From NCBI RefSeq assembly GCF_020991005.1, contig NZ_JAJLLW010000001.1, positions 652,705 to 716,704 of the forward strand: DNA of 64,000 bases. The letters run 5' to 3'. This stretch comes from Halomonas sp. CUBES01 (lineage in GTDB: Bacteria > Pseudomonadota > Gammaproteobacteria > Pseudomonadales > Halomonadaceae). Within the stretch, counting starts at the first letter, position 1; each line of letters begins with the position of its first letter. The notes below the pieces were generated by a model. The model made no database searches. It worked only from the letters and a program-made list of their open reading frames with translations, and was not told the DNA's origin. A program made the position numbers and the translations under genes. Positions 48,759 through 58,402 of this stretch are shown here, piece after piece.

Positions 48759-50474
48759 CTAGCAGATCGGCATGCGCGGCGGAACCAGGCTTTGTCTGAC
48801 CATGTCGCTGGCCGACACCGGCTTGCAGAAGTAGTACCCCTGATAGGCATGGCACTGGTGGTCATGCAGGTAGCGCCAGTGCGCCAGGGTTTCCACGCCC
48901 TCGGCGATCACGTTCAGTCCCAGCGAGTGCCCCATGGCGATGATGGTCTGCACGATGGCCATGTCGTCCGGGTCGTGATGCAGGTCGCGGACGAATGACT
49001 GATCGATCTTGATCTGATCCAGCGGCAGCCGCTTGAGGTACTGCAGCGACGAATAGCCGGTGCCGAAGTCATCCATCGCGAAGCTGAGGCCCAGCGCCTT
49101 GAGTTGGTGCATGCGGGCAATGGTGTCGTCCACCTTGCCGATGACCGTACTCTCGGTGAGTTCCAGCTTCAAACGCTGCGCCGGCGCCCCGGTTTGGCTC
49201 AGGATGTTGCTAACCGTGACCACGAAGTCAGGCTGCTGAAACTGCTTGGCGCTGACGTTTACCGCCAGCGTCAAGTGCCGGGTGCTCTCGTCGTTGGCCC
49301 AGGCAACGAGTTGCTGGCAGGCGGCTTCCAGCACCCAGTCGCCGATCGGTACGATCAGTCCGGTTTCCTCGGCCAGGGGAATAAACTCACCCGGCGAGAC
49401 AGAGCCGCGACACGGGTGCCGCCAGCGGATCAAGGCTTCCGCCCCGATAGCCTGTCCCTCGCTACCTACCTGTGTCTGATACACCAGTACGAATTCCTGG
49501 CGTTCGATGGCCAGGCGCAGGTCGTGTTCCAGTTCGGTTTTAGCTTCCAGTTCCGCCTGAACCGCGGGGTCGTAAAAGCGCATACCGCTGGGGCGCGATT
49601 GCTTGGCGAGGTGGGCGGCGGCATTGGAGTACTGGAACAGGTTATCCGTGGTCTCCCCGTCGCCGTTGAATAGGGTGATGCCCATGCTCACGCTCAGGAA
49701 ATACTCGCGGTCGGCTACCTGGTAGGAGGGGCTGAGTGCCTGCTGCAGTCGTTCGGCGAAGGCCTCGGCCTTCTCGGCTGCCTGCAGCTGTTGCTCGGCC
49801 AGTCCGTCGACGATCACCATGAATTCATCGCCGCCCAGGCGGCCGATGCTGGCACTATCGGTGTCCAGCGCGCCGAGCCGCTCGGCGATCTGGCGAAGGA
49901 GACTGTCGCCAACCCGGTGGCCGCTGCTGTCGTTGATGCGCTTGAAGTCGTCAACGTCCAGGTAGATCAGGGCGCCGTAGGTGTTTGTCAGCTGGTGGGT
50001 GTCCAGGGAATGCTGGAGGTGCTCTTTCATCAGTCGCCAATTGGCCAACCCGGTCAGGGTGTCGTAGTGAGCGAGTCGATGAACCTGGCATTCGGCTTCG
50101 CGTCGCTGTTGTTCGATCTCACGTACGTTCAGCAGCGCCGAGGCAATACGCTTGAGTGGGCCGCTGTGATGCTGGCTGAGCTGCTGTATCGTTGCAAAAT
50201 CAGGCAGCGCCTGATCACGGTTTGAAATCGCCAGGATGGCATCACCGATGGTGAGCAGCCGGCGGTTGATTCGCCAGGCGGCGAGCACTGCCGCACCGAT
50301 CAAAAGTGCCAGGAGGCCTGCGCCAAGCCAGAAGAGCAGCCCCAGTGATTGGCTCAACGAGCTGGGTTGCTCTCGCGCGATGTTTAGTGCCAGACCGATC
50401 AGAACGAAAGCGGGCAGGATGATCATCAGAATCGGTAGCAAAAACACCATGAGAAGGCGTTGGGTGGGTTTCAT
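48759..50474 (-). CDS. membrane GGDEF-EAL cyclic-di-GMP protein
   Basis: 571 residues. Two N-terminal membrane helices (about 8-32 and 44-68) with almost no periplasmic part, a linker, GGDEF domain at about 135-300 with intact GGDEF, and EAL domain at about 315-560 with EALIRW, ELTEST, DDFGTGYSSL, KIDQSF and EGVET, so the phosphodiesterase site looks complete. It may make, break or only bind c-di-GMP; both active sites look usable. ATG 50474, GAGGCG upstream. About 105 bases separate it from the chemoreceptor gene in the same direction. Confidence 0.93.
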   Translation of the reverse strand: MKPTQRLLMVFLLPILMIILPAFVLIGLALNIAREQPSSLSQSLGLLFWLGAGLLALLIGAAVLAAWRINRRLLTIGDAILAISNRDQALPDFATIQQLSQHHSGPLKRIASALLNVREIEQQRREAECQVHRLAHYDTLTGLANWRLMKEHLQHSLDTHQLTNTYGALIYLDVDDFKRINDSSGHRVGDSLLRQIAERLGALDTDSASIGRLGGDEFMVIVDGLAEQQLQAAEKAEAFAERLQQALSPSYQVADREYFLSVSMGITLFNGDGETTDNLFQYSNAAAHLAKQSRPSGMRFYDPAVQAELEAKTELEHDLRLAIERQEFVLVYQTQVGSEGQAIGAEALIRWRHPCRGSVSPGEFIPLAEETGLIVPIGDWVLEAACQQLVAWANDESTRHLTLAVNVSAKQFQQPDFVVTVSNILSQTGAPAQRLKLELTESTVIGKVDDTIARMHQLKALGLSFAMDDFGTGYSSLQYLKRLPLDQIKIDQSFVRDLHHDPDDMAIVQTIIAMGHSLGLNVIAEGVETLAHWRYLHDHQCHAYQGYYFCKPVSASDMVRQSLVPPRMPIC

Positions 50475-50505
50475 ATTCGCCTCGCTACAGAGGGTCTATC
50501 ACATA

Positions 50506-50526
50506 GGCTCCCCCGGGAGGGGAGCC
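50506..50526. other. hairpin between chemoreceptor and GGDEF-EAL genes
   Basis: Stem GGCTCCCC/GGGGAGCC with a 5-base loop. On the minus strand, where the genes lie, no U-run follows, so a terminator function is doubtful; an mRNA stabilising or pausing role is possible. Confidence 0.45.
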
Positions 50527-50578
50527 TTTCATTGAGGTAGGTGCCAGGCACTGGCAGACAGTCACACATTGTTAACGC

Positions 50579-52276
50579 TTAGAAGCTTTCCCACTCGGGC
50601 TGGGATTTCTGCTGGCGCAGAGCAGGGCGCGGGGTGTTGGTCGGTGCGCTGGTGGTGCGGGGAGCGTTCGCCAGCGCTCGGGTGTGGTCTTCGCCGCTGC
50701 CAGGCAGCTTGAAAATCGACATTGAGTCGATCAGCTTGTGGGCGTTTTCGCGCAGATTGCCTGCCGAACGGGCGCTTTCCTGAACCAGAGCGGCATTCTG
50801 CTGAGTAACCTGATCCATTTCGGTCACCGCCTGGCCGACCTCTTGAACCCCGGCGCTCTGTTCGGCGCTGGCATGGCTGATTTCTTTCATGATGTCGGTG
50901 ACGCGACCGATGGCGGCCACGATTTCTTCGGTTGACCTGCTGGCGTCGGCGGCGCGTTCGTTGCCGTGCTTGACGCGTTCCAGGTTGCTGGAAATCAGGT
51001 CGTTGATTTCGCGGGCAGCGTCAGCACTTCGCTGGGCAAGCTTGCGAACCTCTTCGGCCACCACCGCGAAACCGCGACCATGCTCGCCGGCGCGGGCGGC
51101 TTCGACCGAGGCGTTCAGAGCCAGAATGTTGGTCTGGAAGGCAATGGAGTCGATGGTCGAGATAATCCCGGCAATTTCCTGCGAGCTCTTGTTGAGGTCG
51201 TTCATGGTGTCGACCACCTGGTGGACGGCGTCGCCCCCCTGAGTGGCGGTCTGCGACGCGCTGGATGCTTCCTGGCTCGCTTGCTCGGAGTTCTCGGCGT
51301 TGAGTTTTACCGTGCTGTTGAGCTGCTCCATGGCCGAGGCGGTTTCCGCCAGCGCGCTGGCCTGCTGCTCGGTACGCGACGACAGGTCGTTATTGCCCTC
51401 GGCAATCTGCTCGCTGTTGCTGGCCACGGCTTCCGCCGAGGCGCGCACTTCGGCAACGATGTTCTGCAGCTGACGCGCCATGTCAACCTGCGAGGCCATG
51501 ATGCTGCGGGTGTCCCCCTGCTTCAAGCGTCCCTGGCTGTCCAGTTCGCCGCGGCCGATCGCTTCGGCAAAGGCTTTTACGTCGTGGGGCTCTGCACCTA
51601 GCTCGCGGAGCAGCTGACGGGTCAGGAATACGGCAATCAAGCTACCTACCAACAGGGCAAACAGCGTTAAACCGAGCATCTGCATCTGAAAACCGGACGC
51701 GGTATCACGGGCGGATGCGGTAGTCGCGTCGTTGAGCTGTCCCTGAAGGTCGATGAACTGGTTGATACGGTCAAGCCACTCGGCGTAGGCAGGGCCAGCC
51801 TGTTCCAGCAGTATTTGCTCGGCCGTCTCGAAATCTCCTTCGCCGTGGGCGTCCAATACCTGCTCGGTCAACGCGCGAGTGGCCTGCGCCTGCTCCTCGA
51901 TACTTGCCAGAATACGCTGTTCTTCGCCGCTGTCGGCGTTGTCAGCGATGACGTCTTCCATACCCTGGGAAGCGCTTGTGTAGTTGTCCTGCAAGCGCTG
52001 CATGGTGTTCTGGAGCGCGCTGATGTCGCCCGAACGGGTGAGCACGATGTCGCGCAGGGCAATGGCGCGATCATGGACGCTGCCGCGCCAATCGATGGCG
52101 TGGCGCTGTTTTTCGCCGTTGACGTCGTTGATGATCGTGAGATCGCGATCGATCTGGTTGACCTGGTAAATGCCGATACCTGTCAGCAACACGAGAAGGG
52201 CCAGGATGGCCGAAAAGCCCAGCGCCAGGCGGGTGCTTACTTTGGTTCCGCTGAAGCGGGCGGTGAACAGGCGCAT
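50579..52276 (-). CDS. methyl-accepting chemotaxis protein
   Basis: 565 residues. Membrane helix 1 at about 18-38, a periplasmic four-helix-type sensor (about 40-198), helix 2 at about 200-222, HAMP-like linker, then a signalling domain of the E. coli Tar/Tsr length class with the tip EIAGIISTIDSIAFQTNILALNASVEAARAGEHGRGFAVVAEEVRKLAQ. The C-terminus ends in EWESF, the CheR/CheB tether pentapeptide (NWETF/NWESF in Tsr/Tar), so it is probably a high-abundance receptor. AAGGAGA precedes the ATG. The ligand is unknown. Confidence 0.95.
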   Translation of the reverse strand: MRLFTARFSGTKVSTRLALGFSAILALLVLLTGIGIYQVNQIDRDLTIINDVNGEKQRHAIDWRGSVHDRAIALRDIVLTRSGDISALQNTMQRLQDNYTSASQGMEDVIADNADSGEEQRILASIEEQAQATRALTEQVLDAHGEGDFETAEQILLEQAGPAYAEWLDRINQFIDLQGQLNDATTASARDTASGFQMQMLGLTLFALLVGSLIAVFLTRQLLRELGAEPHDVKAFAEAIGRGELDSQGRLKQGDTRSIMASQVDMARQLQNIVAEVRASAEAVASNSEQIAEGNNDLSSRTEQQASALAETASAMEQLNSTVKLNAENSEQASQEASSASQTATQGGDAVHQVVDTMNDLNKSSQEIAGIISTIDSIAFQTNILALNASVEAARAGEHGRGFAVVAEEVRKLAQRSADAAREINDLISSNLERVKHGNERAADASRSTEEIVAAIGRVTDIMKEISHASAEQSAGVQEVGQAVTEMDQVTQQNAALVQESARSAGNLRENAHKLIDSMSIFKLPGSGEDHTRALANAPRTTSAPTNTPRPALRQQKSQPEWESF

Positions 52277-52424
52277 TACGTTTCTCCTTAGGCACCGTGA
52301 AGATGCTTGATCATGTTGGTACTGGAATACTAAGCCTAAGTATAGCTTTTGTACAATTATGATTTATCGTCTGCACAGTCATCTTTAGCTAACTAGTTGA
52401 TATTGATCATTAATGATCGGAGAT

Positions 52425-52453
52425 AAAAAAAGCCACGCATCGGCGAGGCTTTT
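52425..52453 (-). terminator. rho-independent terminator of bamD (leftward)
   Basis: Stem AAAGCC..GGCTTT with an inner CGC/GCG extension and one mismatch, and a run of A on its left (52425-52431), which is the U-tail for leftward transcripts ending after bamD at 52530. The rest of 52277-52529 holds the chemoreceptor promoter region, with a sigma-28 -10-like TTATCGTC (minus-strand GACGATAA) at 52364-52371 but a poorly spaced -35. Confidence 0.75.
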
Positions 52454-52529
52454 AAATGGCTTTTTGATGAGAAACTTATACGACGCTGGCACCACCCTGG
52501 TCGTTAGCGTTCAGGTGCCAGTGGTAAGG

Positions 52530-53333
52530 TCAGTCGAGATACTTCGGGGCGAAGCGATTGCCGTCAAGCTGGTCATGGTCAGGGGCGTTTTCACGCAGTA
52601 CGGCCAGCACTTCATCGGCCCGGTCGTCCATGTCCAGTCCCTGGTAGCCTTCTACCATGGTGGCCAGGGCGTCGTGGGTGGCGTTGGACTCTGGATAGTG
52701 TTCGACCACCCAGCGTCCCCGCTCGACGGCGGCCAGGTAGGCACCACGCCGCAGGTAGTAGTCAGCGACATGTAGCTCATGTCGTGCGAGCAGCTCGCGC
52801 AGATAGACGATGCGCTGCTTTGCATCCGGGGCGTACTCGCTTTGCGGATAGCGCTGAATGAGTTCGCGGAAGTCGCCGTAGGCGTCGCGGGTGGCGCCCA
52901 GGTCACGCTTGGAAATATCGATCAGGCGCAGGCGCTCCAGGCTGAAACGACCGGCCTGCCAGGCGGCCAGGCCGCGCAGGTAATAGGCGTAATCGATCTG
53001 GGGGTGGTCAGGGTGAAGGCGGATAAAACGGCTGGCGGCGGCGCGGGCCTCTTCCCAGTCGTCATTCTTGTAGTAGGCGTAGACCAGCTCCAGTTGGGCC
53101 TGTTCAGCGTGTTCACCGAACGGGTAACGGGTGTCCAGCGCTTCCAGGCGTTCGACCGCGATGTTGAAACGGTTGCTATCCAGGGCGTCACGGGCTCGGT
53201 CATACAGCTCGCGCTCGGCCACGCCGGCGTATTGGTCCTCGTCGGAGGTCGTGTCATTGCTGGCGCAGCCCGCCAATAAGGCAAAGCTTAACGCGAGTAC
53301 GCCAAAGCGATTGGCAGCGGAAAAAACGCGCAT
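52530..53333 (-). CDS. bamD: outer membrane protein assembly factor BamD (lipoprotein)
   Basis: 267 residues. Lipoprotein signal with lipobox LLAGC (FALLAGCASND), then a TPR-type body: AERELYDRARDALDSNRFNIAVERLEALDTRYPFGEHAEQAQLELVYAYYK is the classic BamD (YfiO) opening, with RFIRLHPDHPQIDYAYYLRGLA later. It is an essential part of the BAM complex at the inner face of the outer membrane. Three ATG codons follow each other (53339, 53336, 53333); GAGG ends directly before the first, so the third has the best spacing. Divergent from rluD, as in many gammaproteobacteria. Confidence 0.95.
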   Translation of the reverse strand: MRVFSAANRFGVLALSFALLAGCASNDTTSDEDQYAGVAERELYDRARDALDSNRFNIAVERLEALDTRYPFGEHAEQAQLELVYAYYKNDDWEEARAAASRFIRLHPDHPQIDYAYYLRGLAAWQAGRFSLERLRLIDISKRDLGATRDAYGDFRELIQRYPQSEYAPDAKQRIVYLRELLARHELHVADYYLRRGAYLAAVERGRWVVEHYPESNATHDALATMVEGYQGLDMDDRADEVLAVLRENAPDHDQLDGNRFAPKYLD

Positions 53334-53492
53334 CATCATCCTCGTTGCAAACAAGCCTCAATCACCGAAAAGCGACGATGGCCATAAGTAGAAATGGTAG
53401 GATAGGTCTCAGTTCGCCCACTATAAATCACCTCGACGCAAAACGCAGGCGTCGGATGACGTTGTCGGGGTGTCGTCAAAGGAAATTATCCC

Positions 53493-54452
53493 ATGCCTCG
53501 CAGTGTTGAAGCGACGCAGCGCGTGCCCACGTCATTGGCAGGCGCCCGATTGGATCAGGCGGCTGCCGAGTTGTTCAGCGATTACTCCCGGGAGCGCTTG
53601 AAAGCCTGGATTCATTCCGGTGAGTTGACGGTGGACGGCGCGCAGGCCAAGCCGAAAGCCAAGCTCCACGGTCACGAGACGCTGGCATTACGGGCAACGC
53701 TCGAGGAAGACACCCGCTTCGAGCCCCAGGACATACCGCTGGATATCGTCTTCGAGGACGACGCGGTCATGGTGGTCAACAAGCCCACCGGCATGGTGGT
53801 TCACCCGGCAGCGGGAAACCCGGATGGGACGCTGCTGAATGCCTTGCTGCATCATCATCCGGCATTGGCTGAAATACCTCGCGCGGGCATCGTGCACCGG
53901 CTGGACAAAGATACGACCGGCCTGATGATGGTCGCCAAGACGCTGCCGGCACAAACCACCCTGGTCGAGCAGCTGCAGGCGCGCAGTGTTTCTCGCCAGT
54001 ACGACGCGGTGGTGATTGGCAAGCCGATCGCCGGCAGCACGATCGATGCACCGATTGGTCGTCACCCCAAGGACCGCAAGCGACAAGCCGTCAATGCGTC
54101 GGGCAAACCGGCCGTGACGCATTTCCGGGTAGTCGAGCGTTTCCGGGCGCATACCCACGTTCGCTGCCAGCTCGAAACCGGCCGTACCCACCAGATTCGT
54201 GTGCACATGGCGCATGCCCGCTACCCGCTGATCGGCGATCCGCTCTATGGTGGCCGCGCCAAGCTGCCCCCCGGCGCGGCAGGGCCGCTGAAAGAGATCC
54301 TGCGCGAATTTCCACGGCAGGCACTGCATGCCCGCAAGCTGAGTTTCGTCCACCCTGTCAGCGGTGAAACGCTGACTTTCCACGCGGGCCTGCCCGATGA
54401 TTTACTATTGTTGCTGGATTACCTGCGCGACGATAGCGAGACCATGCAATGA
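53493..54452 (+). CDS. rluD: 23S rRNA pseudouridine synthase D
   Basis: 319 residues. N-terminal S4-like RNA-binding part (about 13-60: GARLDQAAAELFSDYSRERLKAWIHSGELTVDG), then the RluA-type synthase domain with HRLDKDTTGLMMVAKT (catalytic Asp) and LETGRTHQIRVHMAHARYPLIGDPLYGG. It makes pseudouridines 1911, 1915 and 1917 in helix 69. Coupled to the next gene by an ATGA overlap. Confidence 0.95.
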   Translation: MPRSVEATQRVPTSLAGARLDQAAAELFSDYSRERLKAWIHSGELTVDGAQAKPKAKLHGHETLALRATLEEDTRFEPQDIPLDIVFEDDAVMVVNKPTGMVVHPAAGNPDGTLLNALLHHHPALAEIPRAGIVHRLDKDTTGLMMVAKTLPAQTTLVEQLQARSVSRQYDAVVIGKPIAGSTIDAPIGRHPKDRKRQAVNASGKPAVTHFRVVERFRAHTHVRCQLETGRTHQIRVHMAHARYPLIGDPLYGGRAKLPPGAAGPLKEILREFPRQALHARKLSFVHPVSGETLTFHAGLPDDLLLLLDYLRDDSETMQ

Positions 54453-55204
54453 GCGATGCCATTGATCTAAAGCCAACGCTGTTGATACCCGATTGGCCGG
54501 CGCCTGCCAATGTGGGAGCGTTTGTGACCACCCGGGAGACGGGGCCCAGCCAGGATGCGTTCGCGGCCTTTAACCCGGCATCGCACGTGGGCGATAACCC
54601 CGACCATGTGGCGCTGTGCCGACGCCTATTGCAGAAAGAGATCGGTGACGAGCGCCCGCTGCTGTGGCTCAATCAGGTTCACGGAGCGCGCGTCCAGCAG
54701 GGCTATCAGACCGAGGCGCCCGACGCCGACGCCTCGATTGCCACCGCTAATGACTATGCCTGCGTGGTACTCTCCGCCGACTGCCTGCCGGTGCTGTTTT
54801 GTAACCGTGACGGCACCCAGGTGGCCGTTGCCCATGCGGGCTGGCGGGGGCTGGCGACCGGCGTGCTGGAAGCCACCGTGGCGGCCATGAACAGCGCGCC
54901 GGATGACATCATGGTGTGGCTGGGCCCGGCGATCTCCAACGCCCAGTTTGAGGTCGGCCCAGAGGTATACGGTGCCTTTGCGGCCGTTCAGCCGGAAACC
55001 GCCGACGCTTTTGATCACAGCCCTTATCGCCTGGGCCACCACATGGCGGATCTTTACCGTCTGGCGCGCTTTCGCCTCGAGGCGCTGGGTATTCACCACA
55101 TCAGCGGCGGCCATTTCTGTACCGCCTGCGAGTCACGCTTTTATTCTTACCGGCGCGACGGCGGACAAACAGGAAGAATGGCAACCGTGATCTGGATCAA
55201 GTAA
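54449..55204 (+). CDS. pgeF: peptidoglycan editing factor PgeF (laccase-domain, YfiH)
   Basis: 251 residues, DUF152/Cu-polyphenol-oxidase-like family. Metal/nucleophile motifs: LNQVHGARV, SADCLPVLFCNRDG, VAVAHAGWRGL, GPAISNAQFEVGPEV and CTACESRFYSYRRDG. E. coli YfiH (PgeF) keeps L-Ser out of peptidoglycan stems. The overlap with rluD and the clpB neighbour reproduce the E. coli rluD-yfiH-clpB order. Confidence 0.94.
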   Translation: MSDAIDLKPTLLIPDWPAPANVGAFVTTRETGPSQDAFAAFNPASHVGDNPDHVALCRRLLQKEIGDERPLLWLNQVHGARVQQGYQTEAPDADASIATANDYACVVLSADCLPVLFCNRDGTQVAVAHAGWRGLATGVLEATVAAMNSAPDDIMVWLGPAISNAQFEVGPEVYGAFAAVQPETADAFDHSPYRLGHHMADLYRLARFRLEALGIHHISGGHFCTACESRFYSYRRDGGQTGRMATVIWIK

Positions 55205-55221
55205 ATCCGCAGACAGGCAAG

Positions 55222-55257
55222 TCTCCCCTTGAAACCTCATGGAACCGACGCCATTTA
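55222..55257 (+). promoter_or_regulatory. sigma-32 heat-shock promoter of clpB
   Basis: TCTCCCCTTGAAA (55222-55234) then, 15 bases after CTTGAA, CGCCATTTA (55249-55257), matching the RpoH consensus CTTGAA / CCCCATNTA in 14 of 15 specified positions or nearly so. The clpB ATG is about 95 bases downstream. Confidence 0.88.
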
Positions 55258-55350
55258 ACTTGTCAAGCTAACCGTGATTAGCACGTCTAACGACAGGTTA
55301 TCGGGATACGCCGCGCGTCCAAACGCGCGGCCACCCCCAGGAGGAACTGC

Positions 55351-57945
55351 ATGAGATTCGATAAATTTACTGCCAAGCTCCAGGCCGCCATTGCCGAAGC
55401 GCAATCGCTGGCGGTAGGCCGTGGGCACAACCAGCTCGAGCCTGCCCACCTGGTGCTAGCGCTGCTGGATACCCGGGATACCGGTATCAAGGCGCTCATC
55501 GAGAAAGCCGAGGGCAGCAGCTCGCGGCTGCGCGATGGGCTGACCCAGCAACTGGATGATTTACCTAAGGTGGGCCAGTTCGACGGCGAAGTGCAGCCGT
55601 CGCGGGAGCTTATCAAGCTATTCAACCTGACCGACCGCGAAGCGCAAAAGCGTGGCGATCAGTTCATTGCTAGCGAGCTGGTGATATTGGCCGCGCTGGA
55701 AATGAACAGCGCCATCACTAAGCTGATGAAGGAGGCCGGGTTGGCCCGTAAGGCGCTGGAGTCGGCGATTGATAGCCTGCGCGGCGGGGCCAAGGTGGAC
55801 GATCCCAACGCGGAAGATCAGCGTGAGGCGCTGAACAAGTACACGCTGGACCTTACCCAGCGCGCCTTGGACGGCAAGCTGGACCCGGTGATCGGCCGCG
55901 ACGACGAAATACGTCGCACCGTTCAGGTGCTGCAGCGGCGCACCAAGAACAACCCGGTGTTGATTGGTGAACCGGGCGTGGGTAAAACCGCGATCGTCGA
56001 AGGCCTGGCGCAGCGCATTGTCGACGGCGAAGTGCCGGAGGGCCTCAAGGACAAGCGCGTTCTCTCGCTGGATATGGGCTCGCTGCTGGCGGGCGCCAAG
56101 TTCCGCGGCGAGTTCGAGGAGCGCCTCAAGGCGGTGCTCAAGGAGCTTTCCCAGGAAGAAGGCCGGGTCATCCTGTTCATCGATGAGCTGCACACCATGG
56201 TCGGTGCCGGCAAAGCCGACGGCGCCATGGACGCGGGTAACATGCTCAAGCCGGCACTGGCGCGGGGCGAGCTGCACTGCGTCGGGGCGACCACGCTGGA
56301 TGAGTATCGCAAGTACATCGAGAAAGACGCGGCACTCGAGCGCCGTTTCCAGAAGGTGCTGGTCGACGAGCCTACCGAAGAAGATACCGTGGCCATCCTA
56401 CGTGGCTTGAAAGAGCGTTACGAAGTCCACCACGGCGTGGATATCACCGACTCGGCGATTATCGCTGCGGCGAAACTCTCCACGCGCTATATCACCGACC
56501 GCCAGTTGCCCGACAAGGCCATCGACCTGATCGACGAGGCTGCCTCGCGTATCCGCATGGAGCTTGACTCCAAGCCCGAGGAGATGGACAAGCTCGATCG
56601 CCGCTTGATTCAGCTCAAGATGGAGCGCGAGGCGCTCAAGAAAGAGACGGATGAGGCCACCAAGAAGCGCCTGGAAGCGCTCAATACCCAGATTCATGAG
56701 CTGGAGCGCGAATACGCCGATCTCGATGAAATCTGGAAGGCTGAAAAGGCCAGTATTCAGGGCGCGGCTCAGTTCAAGGCCGACCTGGAGCAGGCCCGCA
56801 TCGATCTTGAACAGGCCCGCCGCCAGGGTGACCTGGGCCGCATGTCGGAAATCCAGTACGGCAAGATTCCCGAGCTCGAGAAGAAAATTGCCGAAAGTGG
56901 CGAAGGCGAGGCGGATACCGCAAGCCATCAGCTGCTGCGCTCCAACGTAACGGAAGAAGAAATTGCCGAGGTGGTGTCCCGCTGGACGGGCATTCCGGTG
57001 GCCAAGATGCTGGAAGGTGAGCGCGACAAGCTGCTGCGCATGGAAGAGGCGCTGCACGAGCGCGTGATCGGCCAGGATGAAGCAGTCGAGGCGGTGGCCA
57101 ACGCTGTGCGTCGCTCACGGGCCGGTCTTGCTGATCCCAACCGCCCCAACGGTTCCTTCCTGTTTCTCGGCCCCACTGGGGTGGGCAAGACCGAGCTGTG
57201 CAAATCGCTGGCCAACTACCTCTTCGATACCGAGGAGGCCATGGTGCGCATCGATATGTCGGAGTTCATGGAGAAACACTCCGTGGCTCGCCTGATCGGT
57301 GCGCCGCCCGGCTATGTAGGCTACGAAGAAGGCGGCTACCTGACAGAAGCGGTACGCCGCAAGCCTTATTCGGTGATGCTGCTGGATGAGGTAGAGAAAG
57401 CCCACCCGGACGTCTTCAATATCCTACTCCAGGTGCTGGAGGACGGCCGCTTGACCGACGGGCAGGGCCGCACGGTAGATTTCCGCAATACCGTGATCGT
57501 GATGACCTCCAACCTGGGATCGGACATCATTCAGCGTATGGGCGGTGACGTCAGTGCTGATAAACACAACGACTATGAGTCGATGAAAAACATGGTGATG
57601 GACGTGGTCGGCAACCACTTCCGCCCCGAGCTGATCAACCGTATCGATGAAGTAGTGGTCTTCCACGCGCTGGGCCAGGAGCAGATTCAGGCGATTGCCG
57701 GCATTCAGCTTGAGCGCCTGAAGGCGCGCCTGGCTGAGCACGAGCTAAGCCTCGAGATCAGCGACGATGCCTTGGCACAGTTGGCCGTGGTGGGCTTCGA
57801 CCCGGTCTATGGGGCAAGGCCGCTCAAGCGGGCTATTCAGAGCCGCATTGAAAACCCTCTGTCCCAGGATCTGCTGGCCGGCAAGTTCTCGCCGGGGGAT
57901 ACCATCCATATCAGCACGCAAGATGGCAAGCTGGTCTTTGGCTAA
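55351..57945 (+). CDS. clpB: ATP-dependent disaggregase ClpB
   Basis: 864 residues. Clp N-domain (about 1-150), AAA+ module 1 with Walker A GEPGVGKT at about 207-214, the long coiled-coil M-domain (about 400-530), and AAA+ module 2 with Walker A GPTGVGKT at about 607-614; pore loop [11 protein letters not shown]. With DnaK it dissolves heat-damaged aggregates. It has no ClpP-binding IGF/L loop. AGGAGGAA lies 4-11 bases before the ATG, an exceptionally strong ribosome site, and a sigma-32 promoter stands upstream. Confidence 0.98.
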   Translation: MRFDKFTAKLQAAIAEAQSLAVGRGHNQLEPAHLVLALLDTRDTGIKALIEKAEGSSSRLRDGLTQQLDDLPKVGQFDGEVQPSRELIKLFNLTDREAQKRGDQFIASELVILAALEMNSAITKLMKEAGLARKALESAIDSLRGGAKVDDPNAEDQREALNKYTLDLTQRALDGKLDPVIGRDDEIRRTVQVLQRRTKNNPVLIGEPGVGKTAIVEGLAQRIVDGEVPEGLKDKRVLSLDMGSLLAGAKFRGEFEERLKAVLKELSQEEGRVILFIDELHTMVGAGKADGAMDAGNMLKPALARGELHCVGATTLDEYRKYIEKDAALERRFQKVLVDEPTEEDTVAILRGLKERYEVHHGVDITDSAIIAAAKLSTRYITDRQLPDKAIDLIDEAASRIRMELDSKPEEMDKLDRRLIQLKMEREALKKETDEATKKRLEALNTQIHELEREYADLDEIWKAEKASIQGAAQFKADLEQARIDLEQARRQGDLGRMSEIQYGKIPELEKKIAESGEGEADTASHQLLRSNVTEEEIAEVVSRWTGIPVAKMLEGERDKLLRMEEALHERVIGQDEAVEAVANAVRRSRAGLADPNRPNGSFLFLGPTGVGKTELCKSLANYLFDTEEAMVRIDMSEFMEKHSVARLIGAPPGYVGYEEGGYLTEAVRRKPYSVMLLDEVEKAHPDVFNILLQVLEDGRLTDGQGRTVDFRNTVIVMTSNLGSDIIQRMGGDVSADKHNDYESMKNMVMDVVGNHFRPELINRIDEVVVFHALGQEQIQAIAGIQLERLKARLAEHELSLEISDDALAQLAVVGFDPVYGARPLKRAIQSRIENPLSQDLLAGKFSPGDTIHISTQDGKLVFG

Positions 57946-57966
57946 CCGTCGCTGCGCTACCCGAAA

Positions 57967-58000
57967 GCCTCGCCTGGCGTTGCCGGCGGGGCCTTTTTTT
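57967..58000 (+). terminator. rho-independent terminator after clpB
   Basis: Stem GCCTCGCC/GGCGGGGC (one G-U pair) with an inner GGC/GCC, followed by seven or eight T. Confidence 0.88.
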
Positions 58001-58041
58001 GTCCAGAACCGGGCAATTGTCGGCTTTAGCGGGATCGAAGG

Positions 58042-58068
58042 TTGACAGGCTGAGCATGCTAATGGAAT
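58042..58068 (+). promoter_or_regulatory. likely promoter of the ilvIH leader
   Basis: A perfect -35 TTGACA at 58042-58047 followed, with a 15-base spacer, by TGGAAT (58063-58068); spacing is short and the -10 modest. Transcription would start near 58075, just at the first paired element of the leader. Confidence 0.45.
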
Positions 58069-58074
58069 CTTGTG

Positions 58075-58402
58075 GGTTCCTGATTTGCGGGCGCGGAACC
58101 AACGGGCAACCCCCACTCCCCGCGCGAAGGGTAGGCTAAGGCCTTTACCCGCCGAAGGACTTCCGGGCTTGGGCTAACCGCCTGACCTGGCCAACGCCCC
58201 GACACGGCAAACCGCCGTGACAGGGAATGGCTGATCTGGTTCGCCATGCATCGCTGTTCCCGACGAGAGTGCAGGCCCTAACCGGGCCGTATGCCAGGGT
58301 TTGGCATCAGGTGCCGGCATGGGCCGGCAGCGGCATACCGCCGCACTCGACACCGTAGCATTGTCTGCGGATCGCACTCGAGACCTCCAGGGGAGAAACA
58401 CT
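58075..58402 (+). promoter_or_regulatory. long structured 5' leader of ilvIH (candidate cis-regulatory RNA)
   Basis: About 330 bases without a convincing gene. Tight stems on paper: GGGTAGGC..GCC..TACCC (58129-58150); GGGC-TAACC-GCCT (58171-58183); CACGGC-AAACC-GCCGTG (58203-58219); GGCCC-TAACC-GGGCC (58274-58288); GTATGCC/GGCATAC (58289-58295 with 58332-58338) enclosing GCCGGC-ATGG-GCCGGC (58313-58328); and GAGTGC/GCACTC (58267-58272 with 58343-58348) closing the last three. Three loops share (A/T)AACC, and GGTT-containing unpaired stretches at 58238 and 58298 could pair with them. GCACTCGA occurs twice (58343, 58374), the second near the ribosome site, so two folds exclude each other. No Ile/Leu/Val-rich leader peptide was found. 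Function is inferred. Confidence 0.5.

Noticed and set aside
52364..52400. A sigma-28 promoter for the chemoreceptor gene
   Set aside because: On the minus strand TAAAG and GACGATAA are present, but the distance is about three bases too short.
58042..58402. Classical ilv attenuation by a leader peptide
   Set aside because: Short frames from 58056, 58227 and 58246 have no runs of Ile, Leu or Val codons, and no hairpin directly followed by a T-run precedes ilvI.
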